The translations under genes and the position numbers were made by a program. The notes beneath the pieces were generated by a model, which was not told the DNA's origin, did not search any database, and saw only the letters and a list, made by a program, of their open reading frames with translations. Positions 16,840-24,882 of a stretch of DNA of 29,002 nt are shown piece after piece. Location: the NCBI GenBank assembly GCA_947380915.1, contig CANCSY010000018.1:1-29002 (forward strand). Direction: 5' to 3'. Position 1 is the first letter of the stretch, and every line of letters begins with the position of its first letter. This stretch comes from Beijerinckiaceae bacterium. GTDB lineage: Bacteria; Pseudomonadota; Alphaproteobacteria; Rhizobiales; Beijerinckiaceae.

Positions 16840-18006
16840 ATGAACAAGATCTTCTCCGCCCTGCCCACCACCATCTTCGAGGTCATGTCTTCCCTCGCCC
16901 GCGAGAAGCAGGCGATCAATCTGGGTCAGGGCTTCCCGGACGATCCCGGCCCGCAGGATGTACGCCGCATCGCCGCTGAGGCGGTGCTGGACGGCTATAA
17001 TCAATATCCCTCCATGATGGGCATCCCCGAGCTGCGGCAGGCCATAGCCGACCATTACAGGCGCTTCCAGGGGCTGGAGCTGGACCCCGTGAACGAGGTC
17101 ATGGTCACCTCTGGCGCCACCGAGGCGCTGGCGTGCGCCATTTTCGGCGCCATCGAGCCCGGCGACGAGGTGGTGCTGTTCCAGCCGACCTATGACGCCT
17201 ATCTGCCGCTGGTGCTGCGGGCGGGCGGCGTGCCCCGTCTGGTGGCCCTGCAGCCGCCCCACTGGACCTTCAGCGAGGCGGATCTGGCGGCGGTCTTCTC
17301 GCCCCGCACCCGCGCGGTGATCTTCAACAATCCCCTCAACCCCAGCGGCATCGTCTATGCACGCGAACAGATCGAATTGCTGGCGCGCTATTGCGCGCGC
17401 TTTGACGTCATCGCCATCTGCGACGAGGTCTGGGAACATGTGATCTTCGACGGGCGCCGCCATGTGTCGATGATGGAGATCCCCACCATGCGCGAGCGCA
17501 CCATCAAGATCGGCAGCGCGGGCAAGATCTTCTCCCTCACGGGATGGAAGGTGGGTCTCGTGGCGGCGGCGCCTGCCTTGATGAAAGTCATCGCCAAATC
17601 GCATCAGTTCCTCACCTTCACAACGCCGCCGAACCTGCAGGTCGCGGTGGCCTATGGGCTGGGCAAGTCCGAAGACTATTTCACCACCATGCGCGCCAGT
17701 TTCCAGCGAAGCCGGGATCGCTTTTGCGAGGGGCTTATCGCACGCGGCTTTCCGGTGATCCCCAGTCAGGGCACCTATTTCGTCAATGTCGACATCGGCG
17801 CTTTGGGCCTCGACGACGACGTGGCTTTCTGCACGCAATTGGTGGAGCGCTACGGGGTTGCAGCCATTCCCGTTTCCGCCTTTTATGCTCAGGATCACGT
17901 GCGCACGGTCGTGCGCTTCTGTTTCGCCAAGAATGACGCGACCCTCGATGCGGGGCTGGAGCGTCTGGAACACGCCGTCGCCGATCTCAGAAAAGGGGCT
18001 GCATGA
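16840..18006 (+). CDS. PLP-dependent class I/II aminotransferase
   Basis: Predicted 388-residue fold-type I aminotransferase. The PLP-binding lysine is K229 in G-S-A-G-K-I-F-S-L-T-G-W-K-V-G; N167 in N-N-P-L-N-P and D195 in C-D-E-V-W-E-H supply the other cofactor contacts. The N-terminal L-G-Q-G-F-P-D motif and overall build resemble methionine/kynurenine-type aminotransferases (YbdL/KAT group) rather than class III putrescine aminotransferases. The amino donor is not decidable here. The stop overlaps the start of the polyamine-binding protein gene by four bases, so the two are almost certainly co-translated, which hints that an imported amine or amino acid is the substrate; this is inference. 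Confidence 0.92.
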   Translation: MNKIFSALPTTIFEVMSSLAREKQAINLGQGFPDDPGPQDVRRIAAEAVLDGYNQYPSMMGIPELRQAIADHYRRFQGLELDPVNEVMVTSGATEALACAIFGAIEPGDEVVLFQPTYDAYLPLVLRAGGVPRLVALQPPHWTFSEADLAAVFSPRTRAVIFNNPLNPSGIVYAREQIELLARYCARFDVIAICDEVWEHVIFDGRRHVSMMEIPTMRERTIKIGSAGKIFSLTGWKVGLVAAAPALMKVIAKSHQFLTFTTPPNLQVAVAYGLGKSEDYFTTMRASFQRSRDRFCEGLIARGFPVIPSQGTYFVNVDIGALGLDDDVAFCTQLVERYGVAAIPVSAFYAQDHVRTVVRFCFAKNDATLDAGLERLEHAVADLRKGAA

Positions 18007-19088
18007 TGCGCAAGCTGTTTCTCGCTTTTGTTTCCGTTTGTTTCGCAGGCGCCGCCCTCGCGCAGGAGCGCGTGGTGAATGTCTATAACTGGTCCGACTA
18101 CATCGACCCGAAAGTGCTGGGCGACTTCACGAAGGAAACCGGCATCCGCGTCGTCTACGACACCTATGATTCCAACGAGACGCTGGAGACGAAACTGCTG
18201 GCGGGCAAGACCGGATATGATGTGGTCGTGCCCTCCGCGCCCTTCATGCAAAGGCAGATCCAGGCGGGCGTCTATCAGAAGCTCGACCGCGCGAAACTGC
18301 CCAATACCAAAGGGCTTTCGCCCGAGGTCATGGCGCGCATGGCGGCCTATGATCCGGGCAATCAATATGCGGTCAATTACATGTGGTACGCTACGGGCGT
18401 CGCCTACAATGTGCAAAAGGCCCGGCAGGTTTTCCAGGGCCGTGCGCTGGATAGCTGGGAGGTGATCTTCAAGCCCGAGAATCTCAAGCGCTTCAGCGAA
18501 TGCGGCGTCTATCTGCTCGATAGTCCCGATGATGTGCTCAGCTCCGCCTTGCGCTTTCTCGGCCTCAATCCCGACACCAAGAAAGCCGACGACATTCGCC
18601 GCGCGGCGGATGCAGTGACCAAGGTCAAATCCTCGGTGAAGAAGTTCCACTCGTCCGAATATATCAACGCGCTGGCCAATGGGGACATCTGCCTGTCGCT
18701 TGCCTGGGCGGGCGACGCCTTTCAGGCGCGCAACCGGGCGCGCGAGGCCAACAATGGCGTCGAGATCGATTTCGTGATCCCCAAGGAGGGCGCGCTCATG
18801 TCCATGGACGCTTTGGCGATCCTGAAAGACGCGCCCCACGTGGCGGAGGCCTACGCCTTCATCGACTACATGATGCGGCCCGAGGTGGCGGCGCGCAATT
18901 CCAATGTGACGAATTACGCCAACAGCATCCCGGCCTCGAGGCCCTTCATTGACAAGGAGGTGCTCGACAACAAGGCGATCTATCCCACCGACGAGGTGAT
19001 GAAGCGCCTGTTCACGGTGAGCAGCAATGATCTGGCGGTCCAGAAAATCATCACGCGCGAATGGACGCGGGTGAAGACGGGCAAATAA
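18003..19088 (+). CDS. Periplasmic polyamine (putrescine-type) ABC-transporter binding protein
   Basis: Predicted 361-residue solute-binding protein of the PotD/PotF family. An N-terminal signal peptide ends near A-L-A at residues 18-20. The mature protein opens with V-Y-N-W-S-D-Y-I (about 27-34), the PotF/PotD hallmark, and contains Y-D-V-V-V-P and W-Y-A-T-G-V-A-Y-N segments typical of the family. No ATPase or permease gene follows, so the cognate membrane components must be elsewhere if it works in transport. The start is ATG 18003 overlapping the aminotransferase stop; ATG 18006 is equally possible and has better spacing from AGGGG (17994-17998). Confidence 0.9.
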   Translation: MMRKLFLAFVSVCFAGAALAQERVVNVYNWSDYIDPKVLGDFTKETGIRVVYDTYDSNETLETKLLAGKTGYDVVVPSAPFMQRQIQAGVYQKLDRAKLPNTKGLSPEVMARMAAYDPGNQYAVNYMWYATGVAYNVQKARQVFQGRALDSWEVIFKPENLKRFSECGVYLLDSPDDVLSSALRFLGLNPDTKKADDIRRAADAVTKVKSSVKKFHSSEYINALANGDICLSLAWAGDAFQARNRAREANNGVEIDFVIPKEGALMSMDALAILKDAPHVAEAYAFIDYMMRPEVAARNSNVTNYANSIPASRPFIDKEVLDNKAIYPTDEVMKRLFTVSSNDLAVQKIITREWTRVKTGK

Positions 19089-19114
19089 AAAGGGCTCCGC
19101 GATTGCGAAGCCCT
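19086..19114. terminator. Bidirectional terminator between potF-like gene and trxA
   Basis: AGGGCT (19091-19096) pairs with AGCCCT (19109-19114), with a C-A mismatch and an inner CGC/GCG pair around a GATT loop. Read on the minus strand it is followed by TTTTTA, a good T-run for ending trxA. On the plus strand the tract is only TCTTT-like, so it is a weaker end for the binding-protein gene. Confidence 0.8.
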
Positions 19115-19149
19115 CTTTGGATGCTCTGAAGCTCAGGCCTGACGAAGGG

Positions 19150-19470
19150 TCAGATGGCCGAGCTGATCCATTTCACCAGATCGCCCTTGGGGGCGGCGCC
19201 GACCTTCTGGGAGGCGGCCTTGCCGTCCTTGAAGAGGATCAGGGTGGGGATGGAGCGGATGCCGAAGGTGCCGGGGACGCCCGGGTTCTCGTCCACATTC
19301 ATCTTCACGATCTTGACCTTGCCCTGCATTTCCGTGGCGATCTCCTCGAGGGAGGGGCCGATCATCTTGCAGGGGCCGCACCATTCGGCCCAGAAATCCA
19401 CCACGACGGGCTCGGAGGACTTCAGGACATCGGCTTCGAAACTTGCGTCTGTGACTTTGCTGGTGGACAT
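19150..19470 (-). CDS. trxA: Thioredoxin
   Basis: Predicted 106-residue cytosolic thioredoxin, a general protein-disulfide reductant recycled by thioredoxin reductase. The active site W-C-G-P-C places the redox cysteines at C31 and C34, and the cis-proline is P75 in R-S-I-P-T-L. I chose ATG at 19470 because GAGG lies 7 bases upstream on the minus strand; an in-frame ATG at 19482 would add four residues. As I recall, trxA in rhizobia often sits next to addA and folC, and neither is here. It stands alone, ended by the shared hairpin and divergent from nhaD. Confidence 0.95.
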   Translation of the reverse strand: MSTSKVTDASFEADVLKSSEPVVVDFWAEWCGPCKMIGPSLEEIATEMQGKVKIVKMNVDENPGVPGTFGIRSIPTLILFKDGKAASQKVGAAPKGDLVKWISSAI

Positions 19471-19606
19471 GGGGCGCCTCATGGATGCACGGGTCCGCGC
19501 CCGGCGTAGGGTGGAAACCTAGGTATGCGCGTGCGCCGCGTCAAGCCGGTGGATAATTCCATGAGGGAGTGTAGGCTTTGGGGGAATTTGGGAGGGGCGC
19601 AGCGGC

Positions 19607-20890
19607 ATGACAATGACCCTGGTGATTATTTTCATCGTAGCCTATGCGGCCATCGCCTTCGAACATCCGCTGGGCGTCAACAAGTCGGCCTCCGCCCTGA
19701 TCGGCGCGGGCTGCCTGTGGACCGTCCATGCGCTGGCTCTGGGCGATCCGGCGAAACTGGACGCACAGCTCGGCGAATCGGTCATGGCGACCGCGCAGAT
19801 CGTCTTCTTCCTCGTAGGGGCCATGACCATCGTGGAGGTCGTGGACGCCCATGATGGCTTCGAGGTCATCACCCGGCGGATCAAGACGTCGAGCCTCTCG
19901 TCCCTGATGTGGCTGGTCGGCGTCGTGACCTTTTTCCTCAGCGCCATCCTCGACAATATGACTACTGCCATCGTCATGGTCTCCCTCATGCGCAAGCTGC
20001 TCAATCGGCAGGATGATCGCCTGCTCTTTGCCGGCGTCATCGTCATCGCCGCCAATGCGGGCGGGGCCTGGTCGCCCATCGGCGACGTCACCACGACCAT
20101 GCTGTGGATCGGTGGCCAGATCACGGCGCTGGAGATCATGAAGGGCGTGTTCCTGCCTTCTGCGGTGAGCCTTCTCGCGCCTCTGGTCGTGGTCGCCCAT
20201 AATCTGCGCGGGCGTCCTGTCGAGCCTCCCGCGCAGGGCGAAGGCGGCGGTCGCGGCCTGACCAGCGGCTTCGAAAGCAGCCTGATGTTCTATCTCGGTC
20301 TGGGCGTTCTGGTGGCGGTTCCCGCCTTCAAGAGCGTGACCCATTTGCCGCCGTTTCTGGGCATCCTTTTCGGGTTGGGCATCCTGTGGCTGGTGGGCGA
20401 TCTCGTTCATCGCCACAAGGAGGATGAGGCCAGACGGCCGTTGACCCTGGCGCATGCCCTCAGCCGGATCGACATGGGCTCCATCGTCTTTTTCATCGGT
20501 ATCCTGCTGGCGGTCGCCACGCTGGAGCATGCCCATATCCTGAGCGCGCTGGCCCAGTGGCTGGACAGGGCCGTCGGGCGGCTCGATGTGATCGTTGTGC
20601 TCATCGGCCTCGCCAGCGCGGTGGTGGACAATGTGCCGCTGGTGGCGGCCTCCATGGGCATGTACAGCCTCGCGCAATATCCCCCCGATCACTTCCTGTG
20701 GGAGTTTCTCGCCTATTGCGCGGGCACGGGCGGGTCGATCCTCATCATCGGCTCGGCGGCGGGGGTCGCGGCCATGGGTTTGGAGAAGATCCGGTTCTTT
20801 TGGTATGTGAAGAAGATCAGCGGCCTTGCCCTGATCGGCTATCTGGCGGGCGCGGCCGTCTATATTCTTGAGCATCGTTTATTTGGTTGA
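19607..20890 (+). CDS. nhaD: NhaD-type Na+/H+ antiporter
   Basis: Predicted 427-residue inner-membrane protein of the ion-transporter superfamily, NhaD type, exchanging cytoplasmic Na+ or Li+ for protons. Hydrophobic segments run through most of the length, about eleven to twelve helices with a hydrophilic loop near 205-225. Two equivalent acidic motifs, L-D-N-M-T-T (D116) and V-D-N-V-P-L (D341), lie in the two inverted halves and are the probable ion sites. The start ATG 19607 follows a GGAGGGG stretch (19591-19597) at slightly long spacing; ATG 19613 is an alternative. The downstream lipocalin-like gene begins 43 bases later and may be co-transcribed. Confidence 0.9.
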   Translation: MTMTLVIIFIVAYAAIAFEHPLGVNKSASALIGAGCLWTVHALALGDPAKLDAQLGESVMATAQIVFFLVGAMTIVEVVDAHDGFEVITRRIKTSSLSSLMWLVGVVTFFLSAILDNMTTAIVMVSLMRKLLNRQDDRLLFAGVIVIAANAGGAWSPIGDVTTTMLWIGGQITALEIMKGVFLPSAVSLLAPLVVVAHNLRGRPVEPPAQGEGGGRGLTSGFESSLMFYLGLGVLVAVPAFKSVTHLPPFLGILFGLGILWLVGDLVHRHKEDEARRPLTLAHALSRIDMGSIVFFIGILLAVATLEHAHILSALAQWLDRAVGRLDVIVVLIGLASAVVDNVPLVAASMGMYSLAQYPPDHFLWEFLAYCAGTGGSILIIGSAAGVAAMGLEKIRFFWYVKKISGLALIGYLAGAAVYILEHRLFG

Positions 20891-20933
20891 CGCAAGCGCC
20901 GGGCGAGGCGGCTGCGCAAGGGGAGGAGTCGAA

Positions 20934-21332
20934 ATGGGTCACGACGAGGACATCAGGTCGAAATTTCTGGGCACCTGGAAGCTGGTGGGCGTTGACCGCG
21001 AAGTCGCTGATTCCGGAGAGAAACTCGATCAGGGCGTCGTCCAGACCGGCTTCATCTGCTACACATCCGAGCCGCGCATGATGGTCATCATTCGTCGCAG
21101 CAAACCCGGCCACCCCGGGCAGGAAATCACCTCCTACGCCGGTCCCTGGACCATCGATGGCGACGCCGTGATCCATCATGTGGAGATGGCCACGCGCGAG
21201 CCCTGGGTGGGCACGGATCAGGTGCGCGGCTTCGCTTTCGATGGCAATCGCCTGACCCTCTCTCCCCCTGTTTCGCCCGATTACACCCACGGCTCCGTGA
21301 CGCGGCGCAATCTGACCTGGGAAAAGGTCTGA
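20934..21332 (+). CDS. Small lipocalin-like domain protein
   Basis: Predicted 132-residue protein resembling the bacterial lipocalin-like domain (Lipocalin_5 group). It opens with F-L-G-T-W-K-L-V-G (about residues 10-18), the usual first strand, and ends with a short strand N-L-T-W-E-K. The rest is beta-rich. No signal peptide is visible, so it is probably cytoplasmic; the ligand and function are unknown. I chose ATG 20934 because GGGGAGGAG lies directly upstream at good spacing; an earlier in-frame ATG at 20868 is inside nhaD and would add 22 unlikely residues. It ends at a strong bidirectional terminator. Confidence 0.8.
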   Translation: MGHDEDIRSKFLGTWKLVGVDREVADSGEKLDQGVVQTGFICYTSEPRMMVIIRRSKPGHPGQEITSYAGPWTIDGDAVIHHVEMATREPWVGTDQVRGFAFDGNRLTLSPPVSPDYTHGSVTRRNLTWEKV

Positions 21333-21337
21333 AAACA

Positions 21338-21366
21338 AAAACGGCGGCCACGAAGGCCGCCGTTTT
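21338..21366. terminator. Strong bidirectional terminator between lipocalin-like gene and pckA
   Basis: A perfect 12-base-pair stem, AAAACGGCGGCC (21338-21349) with GGCCGCCGTTTT (21355-21366), closes on a 5-base loop ACGAA. A-tracts on one arm and T-tracts on the other let it act in both directions, ending the plus-strand lipocalin-like gene and the minus-strand pckA. Confidence 0.92.
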
Positions 21367-21386
21367 CGTTTCCATGGATCGTCCGC

Positions 21387-23000
21387 TCATTCGGCGGCGA
21401 GCTGTGAGGTGGGCGCCGCTTCCAGCACGGCCTTGTCCACATGGGTCTCGAACTGGACGAAGTTCTTGGCGAACATTTCGACAAGGTGCTTCGCCGTCGC
21501 GGCGAACTCGGACTTCGAGGCCCAGGTCTTCACGGGGTTGAGAATGTGGGGCTCGACGCCGGGAACCGAGGTCGGCACCGCGAGGCCGAAATAGGGGTCC
21601 GTGCGGAAGGTCGCCTTGTTCAGCGAACCATCCAGCGCGGCGCTCAGCAGGCGGCGGGTGACGCGGATGGGCATGCGACGGCCCACGCCTTCCTTGCCGC
21701 CGGTCCAGCCGGTGTTGAGCAGCCAGCAATCCACATGATGCCGGGCGATCAGGTCGCGCAGCAGATCGCCATATTCCGACGCATGGCGCGGCAGGAAGGG
21801 ATGGCCGAAGCAGGTGGAGAAGGTGGCCTCGGGGCCGGTCACGCCCTTTTCCGTGCCCGCCACCTTGGCGGTGTAGCCGGAGAGGAAGTGATACATGGCC
21901 TGGGCCGGATCGAGCTTGGAGATGGGGGGCAGCACGCCGAATGCGTCGCAGGTCAGCATCACCACATTCTTCGGGTGCCCGCTGCGGCCCGTGTCCGACG
22001 AATTCGAGATGAAATGGATGGGATAGGCGATGCGGGTGTTCTCGGTCTTCTCTTCGCTGTCGAAATCGGGAACGCGGGTGATCGGATCAAGCACCACATT
22101 CTCCATCACCGTGCCGAAGCGCTCGGTGGTGGCGTAGATCTCGGGCTCGGCCTCGCGCGACAGGCGAATGGCCTTGGCGTAGCAGCCGCCTTCGAAGTTG
22201 AACACGCCCTCGCGGCTCCAGCCATGCTCGTCGTCGCCGATGAGGATGCGGTCGGGATCCTGCGAAAGGGTGGTCTTGCCGGTGCCCGACAGGCCGAAGA
22301 AGATGGCGACTTCGCCAGCGTCGTTCACATTGGCCGAGCAATGCATGGGCATCACGCCATGGGCGGGCAGCATCCAGTTGAGATAGGTGAAGACCGACTT
22401 CTTCATCTCGCCCGCATAGCTGGTGCCGCCGATCAGCACGATCTTGCGGGTCAGGTCCATGGCGATGACGGTCTCGCTCTTGCAGCCGTGGCGCGCGGGA
22501 TCGGCGCGGAAGCTCGGCAAGTCGATGATGGTCATGTCCGCCATGAAGGAGGCGAGCTCCTCACGGGCCGGGCGGATCAGCAGGTTGCGGATGAAGAGCG
22601 AGTGCCAGGCCAATTCGCAGATGACGCGGGTCTTGACGCGCAGGGCCGGGTCAGCGCCGCCGTAAAGATCCTGCACGAAGAGGTCCTTGCCCTTGCAGGC
22701 CGCGCGGAAGTCCGCCAGCAGGGTTTCGAAATGGGCGGGCGACATGGCGTTGTTGTTGCCCCACCAGACCGCAGTGTCGGTCATGGCGTCGCGCACGGTG
22801 AACTTGTCCTTGGGGGAGCGGCCGGTGTGAATGCCCGTCTCGGCGACAATGGCGCCGCCCGGCGCGATCACCGCCTCGTCGCGGCGCAGGGACTCCTCAT
22901 AGAGCATCGGAGCTTCAAGATTATACGCAACGCTTCGCACACCTTCGAGGCCGAAAGCGTCGATCCCGAAAGAAGCATTGGACGTGCCCGACTGTTTCAT
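21387..23000 (-). CDS. pckA: Phosphoenolpyruvate carboxykinase (ATP)
   Basis: Predicted 537-residue ATP-dependent PEP carboxykinase, converting oxaloacetate to PEP for gluconeogenesis from C4 acids or acetyl units. The kinase-1a P-loop G-L-S-G-T-G-K-T-T is at 236-244, kinase-2 L-I-G-D-D-E-H-G-W at 253-261, and the substrate arginine is R61 in H-T-G-R-S-P-K-D. The ATG at 23000 has GGAGA 6 bases upstream on its strand. It lies near the chvI-chvG genes, as in several rhizobia, and ends at the strong hairpin shared with the lipocalin-like gene. The 167-base upstream region contains TTGC-ACC-GCAA (complement of 23144-23154) but no clear promoter. Confidence 0.97.
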   Translation of the reverse strand: MKQSGTSNASFGIDAFGLEGVRSVAYNLEAPMLYEESLRRDEAVIAPGGAIVAETGIHTGRSPKDKFTVRDAMTDTAVWWGNNNAMSPAHFETLLADFRAACKGKDLFVQDLYGGADPALRVKTRVICELAWHSLFIRNLLIRPAREELASFMADMTIIDLPSFRADPARHGCKSETVIAMDLTRKIVLIGGTSYAGEMKKSVFTYLNWMLPAHGVMPMHCSANVNDAGEVAIFFGLSGTGKTTLSQDPDRILIGDDEHGWSREGVFNFEGGCYAKAIRLSREAEPEIYATTERFGTVMENVVLDPITRVPDFDSEEKTENTRIAYPIHFISNSSDTGRSGHPKNVVMLTCDAFGVLPPISKLDPAQAMYHFLSGYTAKVAGTEKGVTGPEATFSTCFGHPFLPRHASEYGDLLRDLIARHHVDCWLLNTGWTGGKEGVGRRMPIRVTRRLLSAALDGSLNKATFRTDPYFGLAVPTSVPGVEPHILNPVKTWASKSEFAATAKHLVEMFAKNFVQFETHVDKAVLEAAPTSQLAAE

Positions 23001-23167
23001 GATCGTCTCCGATAGAGGCCCGGCCCCAGCCGGTCACCCGCGCATTCCGCCTCTTCTCACGAAGAAAGGCAGGGGTGGTTTAGTCGCCCGGAGCCTTGAG
23101 GGCAAGATCGACGAATCGGTATAGTGGATTTCGGTGAATCTATTGCGGTGCAACAAATTATCGGCTT

Positions 23168-23938
23168 TCAGGCTTGCCGCGCCTGCGCCGCCAGTTCGCC
23201 GAGCACCCGCCGCAGGGCGCCTGGCTCGGTGATCCTCCGGGGAAAGGCGAGGCGCGCCGTCAGATCCCCCGCCATGAGGTCGAGGCCATCAGGGTCAAGG
23301 CCGCTCGCGCGCCAGCGTGCCTGCGGCTCTCCGGCGAGTTTCTGCGCGTAGAGCGTCAGCGCGTCCACATGATCCCCGTTGAGGTGTTCGAGGGCGCCGG
23401 CCTCCGCGTCCAGCAGATCCTGCGCGTCGGCGACCTCCGTGAGGATCTGTGCGCCCACATAATCGGCCGCCTTGGCGAAGCCGCCGTTCAGGTGGGCGGA
23501 GACGCAATCAAGGCGATAGAAGGCGAAATCCCCGAAATCCACATAAAGCGCCGCTTTGGGATGGCGGGCGAGAAAGCGCGCCCGCAGCCTGGGGCGGTCC
23601 TCCTCGGGCGCCCGCTCGATGCGGCCCACCAGGGTCAGGCGGGGATGGGCCAGGGGATCGCCCTTGCCCATGCGGGCCAGAAGCAGGGAGGCGCGGCTGT
23701 CCGCCATCAGGTTTCGGGTATGGACGGAGAGCTGGGACATGAGCAGGATCGGCGAGCCGTCGTGGTCGGTCGCTATCGTCGTCAGGCTGGCGAAGGGGAA
23801 GCCGCCAGCGGTGGCCAGCGTCGCCAGAGCGCCGGCGCGAATCGAGCGAAGCAACTGTTTCGCCTCAGCTATTCCATCATAGCCCGAGGGCAGGGGAAAG
23901 CCGCCGGAAGCGCCTGATTCGGCTGGTCGATCGATCAT
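23168..23938 (-). CDS. HugZ-like pyridoxamine-5'-phosphate-oxidase-fold FMN protein
   Basis: Predicted 256-residue protein with an N-terminal split-barrel FMN-binding domain (about residues 25-150: A-T-L-A-T, P-F-A-S-L, S-V-H-T-R-N, A-S-L-L-L-A) and a C-terminal DUF2470 domain (about 170-250) with [11 protein letters not shown]. This two-domain build is that of the HugZ family, some of which degrade haem; whether this one does, or is another flavin reductase, cannot be told. I chose ATG at 23938 because GAGG is 6 bases upstream on the minus strand; the longer frame from 24001 adds 21 residues. It is divergent from chvI and upstream of pckA. Confidence 0.87.
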   Translation of the reverse strand: MIDRPAESGASGGFPLPSGYDGIAEAKQLLRSIRAGALATLATAGGFPFASLTTIATDHDGSPILLMSQLSVHTRNLMADSRASLLLARMGKGDPLAHPRLTLVGRIERAPEEDRPRLRARFLARHPKAALYVDFGDFAFYRLDCVSAHLNGGFAKAADYVGAQILTEVADAQDLLDAEAGALEHLNGDHVDALTLYAQKLAGEPQARWRASGLDPDGLDLMAGDLTARLAFPRRITEPGALRRVLGELAAQARQA

Positions 23939-23952
23939 CTGGGCCTCGTAGG

Positions 23953-23970
23953 GTGTCAATCGTGTCAAAA
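23953..23970. repeat. Tandem 9-base repeat in the hugZ-chvI divergent region
   Basis: GTGTCAATC (23953-23961) is followed at once by GTGTCAAAA (23962-23970), giving two GTGTCAA units 9 bases apart; an AT-rich stretch follows. On the minus strand they read as two TTGACAC boxes 15-30 bases before the HugZ-like start. The 222-base gap 23939-24160 shows nothing else I recognise. Confidence 0.4.
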
Positions 23971-24160
23971 AAACATATATTGCTTTCACGGGGCTGACCA
24001 TTCCCTGCGGTCAGCCCGCCACATTTGCGCCAATCTATGCGCGGAGTGTCCCGCCTGCATCGCGACCATGGCGGTTCATGGCGCATTCAGATCCCGGCCT
24101 GTTCTCTCAGCAGGCCAGTCGGCGGGAAGCGCCGACCCAGCCCCGAGGTTTGGAAGTCAC

Positions 24161-24859
24161 ATGCCGACCATCGCACTTGTCGACGACGACCGGAACATTC
24201 TCACCTCCGTCTCCATCGCCCTGGAGGGCGAGGGCTATCGTGTGCAGACCTATACGGATGGCGCCGCCGCCCTTGATGGTCTGAAGACCAATCCCCCCGA
24301 CCTCGCCATCTTCGACATCAAGATGCCGCGCATGGACGGGATGGAGCTTCTGCGCCGTCTGCGGCAGAAATCCGACCTTCCCGTGATCTTCCTCACCTCC
24401 AAGGACGAGGAGATCGACGAATTGTTCGGCCTGAAGATGGGCGCGGACGATTTCATCCGCAAACCCTTCTCCCAGCGCCTTCTCGTGGAGCGTGTGAAGG
24501 CGATCCTGCGCCGCGCCAACCCGAAGGAGGCCGCCGCCCAGAAGGAGGCGGAGGCCAAGATCCTGGAGCGGGGCCTGCTCAAGATGGATCCCGAGCGCCA
24601 CACCTGCACCTGGAAAAACGAGCCGGTGACCCTCACCGTCACCGAGTTCCTGATCCTGCAGGCCCTCGCCACCCGCCCCGGCGTGGTGAAAAGCCGCAAC
24701 GCCCTCATGGACGCGGCCTATGACGATCAGGTCTATGTGGACGACCGCACCATCGACAGCCACATCAAGCGCTTGCGCAAGAAGTTCAAGGTCGTCGATG
24801 ATGACTTCGAGATGATCGAGACGCTGTATGGCGTGGGCTATCGCTTCAAGGAAGCCTGA
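24161..24859 (+). CDS. chvI: OmpR-family response regulator ChvI
   Basis: Predicted 232-residue response regulator of the ChvI type. The receiver domain (1-115) has D8-D10, phospho-acceptor D52 (I-F-D-I-K-M-P), T79 and K101; the C-terminal winged-helix domain (about 140-232) ends G-V-G-Y-R-F. ChvI with ChvG governs acid, envelope and symbiosis or virulence responses in rhizobia and Agrobacterium. I chose ATG 24161 because [10 protein letters not shown] is the family start and GGAAG is just upstream; the open frame extends to 24068 with unrelated residues. chvG follows after 23 bases. Confidence 0.95.
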   Translation: MPTIALVDDDRNILTSVSIALEGEGYRVQTYTDGAAALDGLKTNPPDLAIFDIKMPRMDGMELLRRLRQKSDLPVIFLTSKDEEIDELFGLKMGADDFIRKPFSQRLLVERVKAILRRANPKEAAAQKEAEAKILERGLLKMDPERHTCTWKNEPVTLTVTEFLILQALATRPGVVKSRNALMDAAYDDQVYVDDRTIDSHIKRLRKKFKVVDDDFEMIETLYGVGYRFKEA

Positions 24860-24882
24860 CAGGGCGGCTGATCGGATCAGGC

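Noticed and set aside
21441..23015. Plus-strand open frame of 524 codons opposite pckA
   Set aside because: It mirrors the pckA codons, has no family features, and pckA itself has all its catalytic motifs.
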